5,934 nt of DNA from CAZILN01 sp964540005. Its GTDB lineage: Bacteria > Bacteroidota > Bacteroidia > Bacteroidales > SM23-62. Position 1 is the first letter of the stretch. Each line of letters begins with the position of its first letter. Location: positions 1 to 5,934 of the forward strand of contig CAZILN010000105.1 in assembly GCA_964540005.1 (NCBI GenBank). Direction: 5' to 3'. Below the pieces are notes generated by a model that was not told the origin of the DNA, did not search any database, and was given only the letters and a program-made list of their open reading frames with translations. Shown here in pieces: positions 4,822-5,934 of the stretch. Position numbers and translations under genes: made by a program.

Positions 4822-5934
4822 TTACCCAAGCTTTCCTTCGAATTTATATCCGAGATTTTCGATTTTCCTGCGGACTTCTTCCATATCATAACCCTCACCG
4901 CCAAGGCTTACGGTTTCACTGGAGATATCAGCAGATACGGATTCAACCCCGGAAATGGTTAATACATTCTCTTCAACAGTGCTCTTACAATGATTGCAGT
5001 GCATTCCTTTTACTATTATCTTCATGTTTTTAAGTGTTTCAATAGGTATAGTATCATCGGGGTTTGTGATGGATGTGCTTCTTAATGAGGGTATGTATTT
5101 GCGTATAAGAGCATTGATAATAAGACCGGTTAATAAGATGGTCGAGGCCCATTTGAGCCATCCGGGCAGTATCTCATGAGCGTGTTCTCCGGTATGCATG
5201 GATTGTATGGCAGAGGTAAACCATTCCCTGGGAAGAAGTTCGTTGATCAGTACTCCGAAAAGCAAGGCACCGATGATAATGGCTGCCAGGTAAATAATCA
5301 GGGTTTTCCTGCCCAATACTTTTCCTATGACTGTCATAGTAGCTGCATTGGTGGCAGGACCGGCCATCAGGAAGACTATGGCTGCACCCGGACTCAGGCC
5401 TTTAAGCATCAGGATGGCGGCAATGGGAACCGACCCGGTAGCACAAACATAAAGCGGGATGGCTGTAACCAGAATGAGTATCATTGCCAGGTATTCATTA
5501 CCAAAATCTGTAGTGAAGAAGGATTCGGGAACCAGTACATCGATCAGGGCGGCTATCAATAATCCAATAACCAGCCATTTGGCAATGTCTTCGAGAAATT
5601 CAACAAATGCGTATCGGAGCATGCCTCCCAGTGAACGGTCTTTGTTGCTGTCGTCGCCATTATCCATATTAACAGCTTGCTTTTTATCCGGTACTTTTCC
5701 GCCGAAGATATTTGTAAGAAATCCCCCGAAAAATCCTGTGAAAAGTGCAATTACCGGCTTGACGATAGCCATGGGCAGTCCTAATAAGGAATAGGTAACC
5801 ATAATGCTGTCTACTCCTGTCTGCGGTGTTGATATCAGGAATGATACTGCTGATCCTTTCGAAGCACCTGAATTATAGAATGATATACCGGTCGGGATTA
5901 CGCCGCAGGAGCATAAAGGCAAAGGTATACCAAT
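4822..5934 (-). CDS. SO_0444-type Cu/Zn efflux permease with C-terminal HMA domain (5' end outside window)
   Basis: An inner-membrane permease of the ArsP/DUF318-like group, SO_0444 type, thought to export Cu or Zn. The frame is open to the last base (IGIPLPLCSCGVIPTGIS), so roughly the first 50-80 residues with the first membrane helices are missing; the TTG at 5922-5920 is internal, not a start. Of the 370 residues present, the permease part shows the CSCGVIP motif, hydrophobic stretches (near bases 5700-5815, 5530-5590, 5310-5495, 5230-5305 and 5100-5150), a conserved ATGSVPIAAILMLKG segment and GPATNAATM. A hydrophilic loop follows the first visible helices (KKQAVNMDNGDDSNKDRS). After the last helix, a linker leads to an HMA domain (about bases 5025-4825) with the site GMHCNHC (Cys codons at 4998-4996 and 4989-4987). 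A His-containing loop (MHTGEHAHE) lies between two helices. The family call is based on these motifs. The metal and transport direction come from family knowledge. Confidence 0.88.
   Translation of the reverse strand: MGIPLPLCSCGVIPTGISFYNSGASKGSAVSFLISTPQTGVDSIMVTYSLLGLPMAIVKPVIALFTGFFGGFLTNIFGGKVPDKKQAVNMDNGDDSNKDRSLGGMLRYAFVEFLEDIAKWLVIGLLIAALIDVLVPESFFTTDFGNEYLAMILILVTAIPLYVCATGSVPIAAILMLKGLSPGAAIVFLMAGPATNAATMTVIGKVLGRKTLIIYLAAIIIGALLFGVLINELLPREWFTSAIQSMHTGEHAHEILPGWLKWASTILLTGLIINALIRKYIPSLRSTSITNPDDTIPIETLKNMKIIVKGMHCNHCKSTVEENVLTISGVESVSADISSETVSLGGEGYDMEEVRRKIENLGYKFEGKLG

Noticed and set aside
5176..5562. Plus-strand 128-residue Cys- and Gly-containing open frame
   Set aside because: It lies wholly antisense to the membrane part of the permease. 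Its odd composition follows from reading helix codons backwards, and no start signal or family motif supports it.
5459..5794. Plus-strand 111-residue open frame
   Set aside because: It is also antisense to the permease and overlaps another shadow frame.
5920..5922. TTG as the start codon of the permease
   Set aside because: The frame continues to the window edge with IGIP, part of the conserved segment before CSCGVIP, so the true start lies outside.

Overview
The window looks like chromosomal DNA from a member of the Bacteroidota. The evidence is the TonB-dependent receptor with an N-terminal carboxypeptidase-regulatory-like domain, the HYC_CC_PP-like small secreted protein, the A-rich translation starts, and two TAnnTTTG-type (Bacteroidota sigma-70) -7 elements. 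I cannot name the genus. GC content looks moderate by eye, and the first ~245 bases are visibly more AT-rich.

Layout, left to right. (1) Bases 1 to about 245 carry the 3' part of an unrecognised plus-strand reading frame. It runs straight into the broken end of a minus-strand cation diffusion facilitator (CDF) gene, of which only the first ~120 codons remain. This is a rearrangement or assembly junction. (2) A 132-base divergent intergenic region holds a -7 element on each strand and an inverted repeat. (3) A plus-strand operon follows: a Cys/His-rich HYC_CC_PP-like secreted protein, a heavy-metal-type TonB-dependent receptor with the Pro-Cys-Cys plug motif, and a secreted single-domain HMA metallochaperone with a CxxC site. 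It ends in an unusually elaborate bidirectional terminator. (4) Two minus-strand genes converge on that terminator: a complete 2,3-bisphosphoglycerate-dependent phosphoglycerate mutase (gpmA), and upstream of it a permease of the SO_0444 Cu/Zn efflux type with a fused C-terminal HMA domain. The permease runs off the right edge, so its 5' end is missing.

How the genes fit together: four of the recognised proteins plus the CDF remnant are tied to soft or transition metals, probably copper and/or zinc. The receptor spans the outer membrane, the HYC_CC_PP-like and HMA proteins would sit in the periplasm, and the SO_0444 permease (with a cytosolic or inner-face HMA domain) and the former CDF protein sit in the inner membrane. 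Together they form a metal-handling island across both membranes. The direction of transport through the receptor and the identity of the metal cannot be read from sequence. No mobile-element gene, CRISPR array, tRNA or rRNA was found. The components are recognisable family members, so this is best seen as a variant of a known metal cluster rather than a wholly new system. The least explained parts are the left-end junction, the HYC_CC_PP-like protein and the three inverted repeats.
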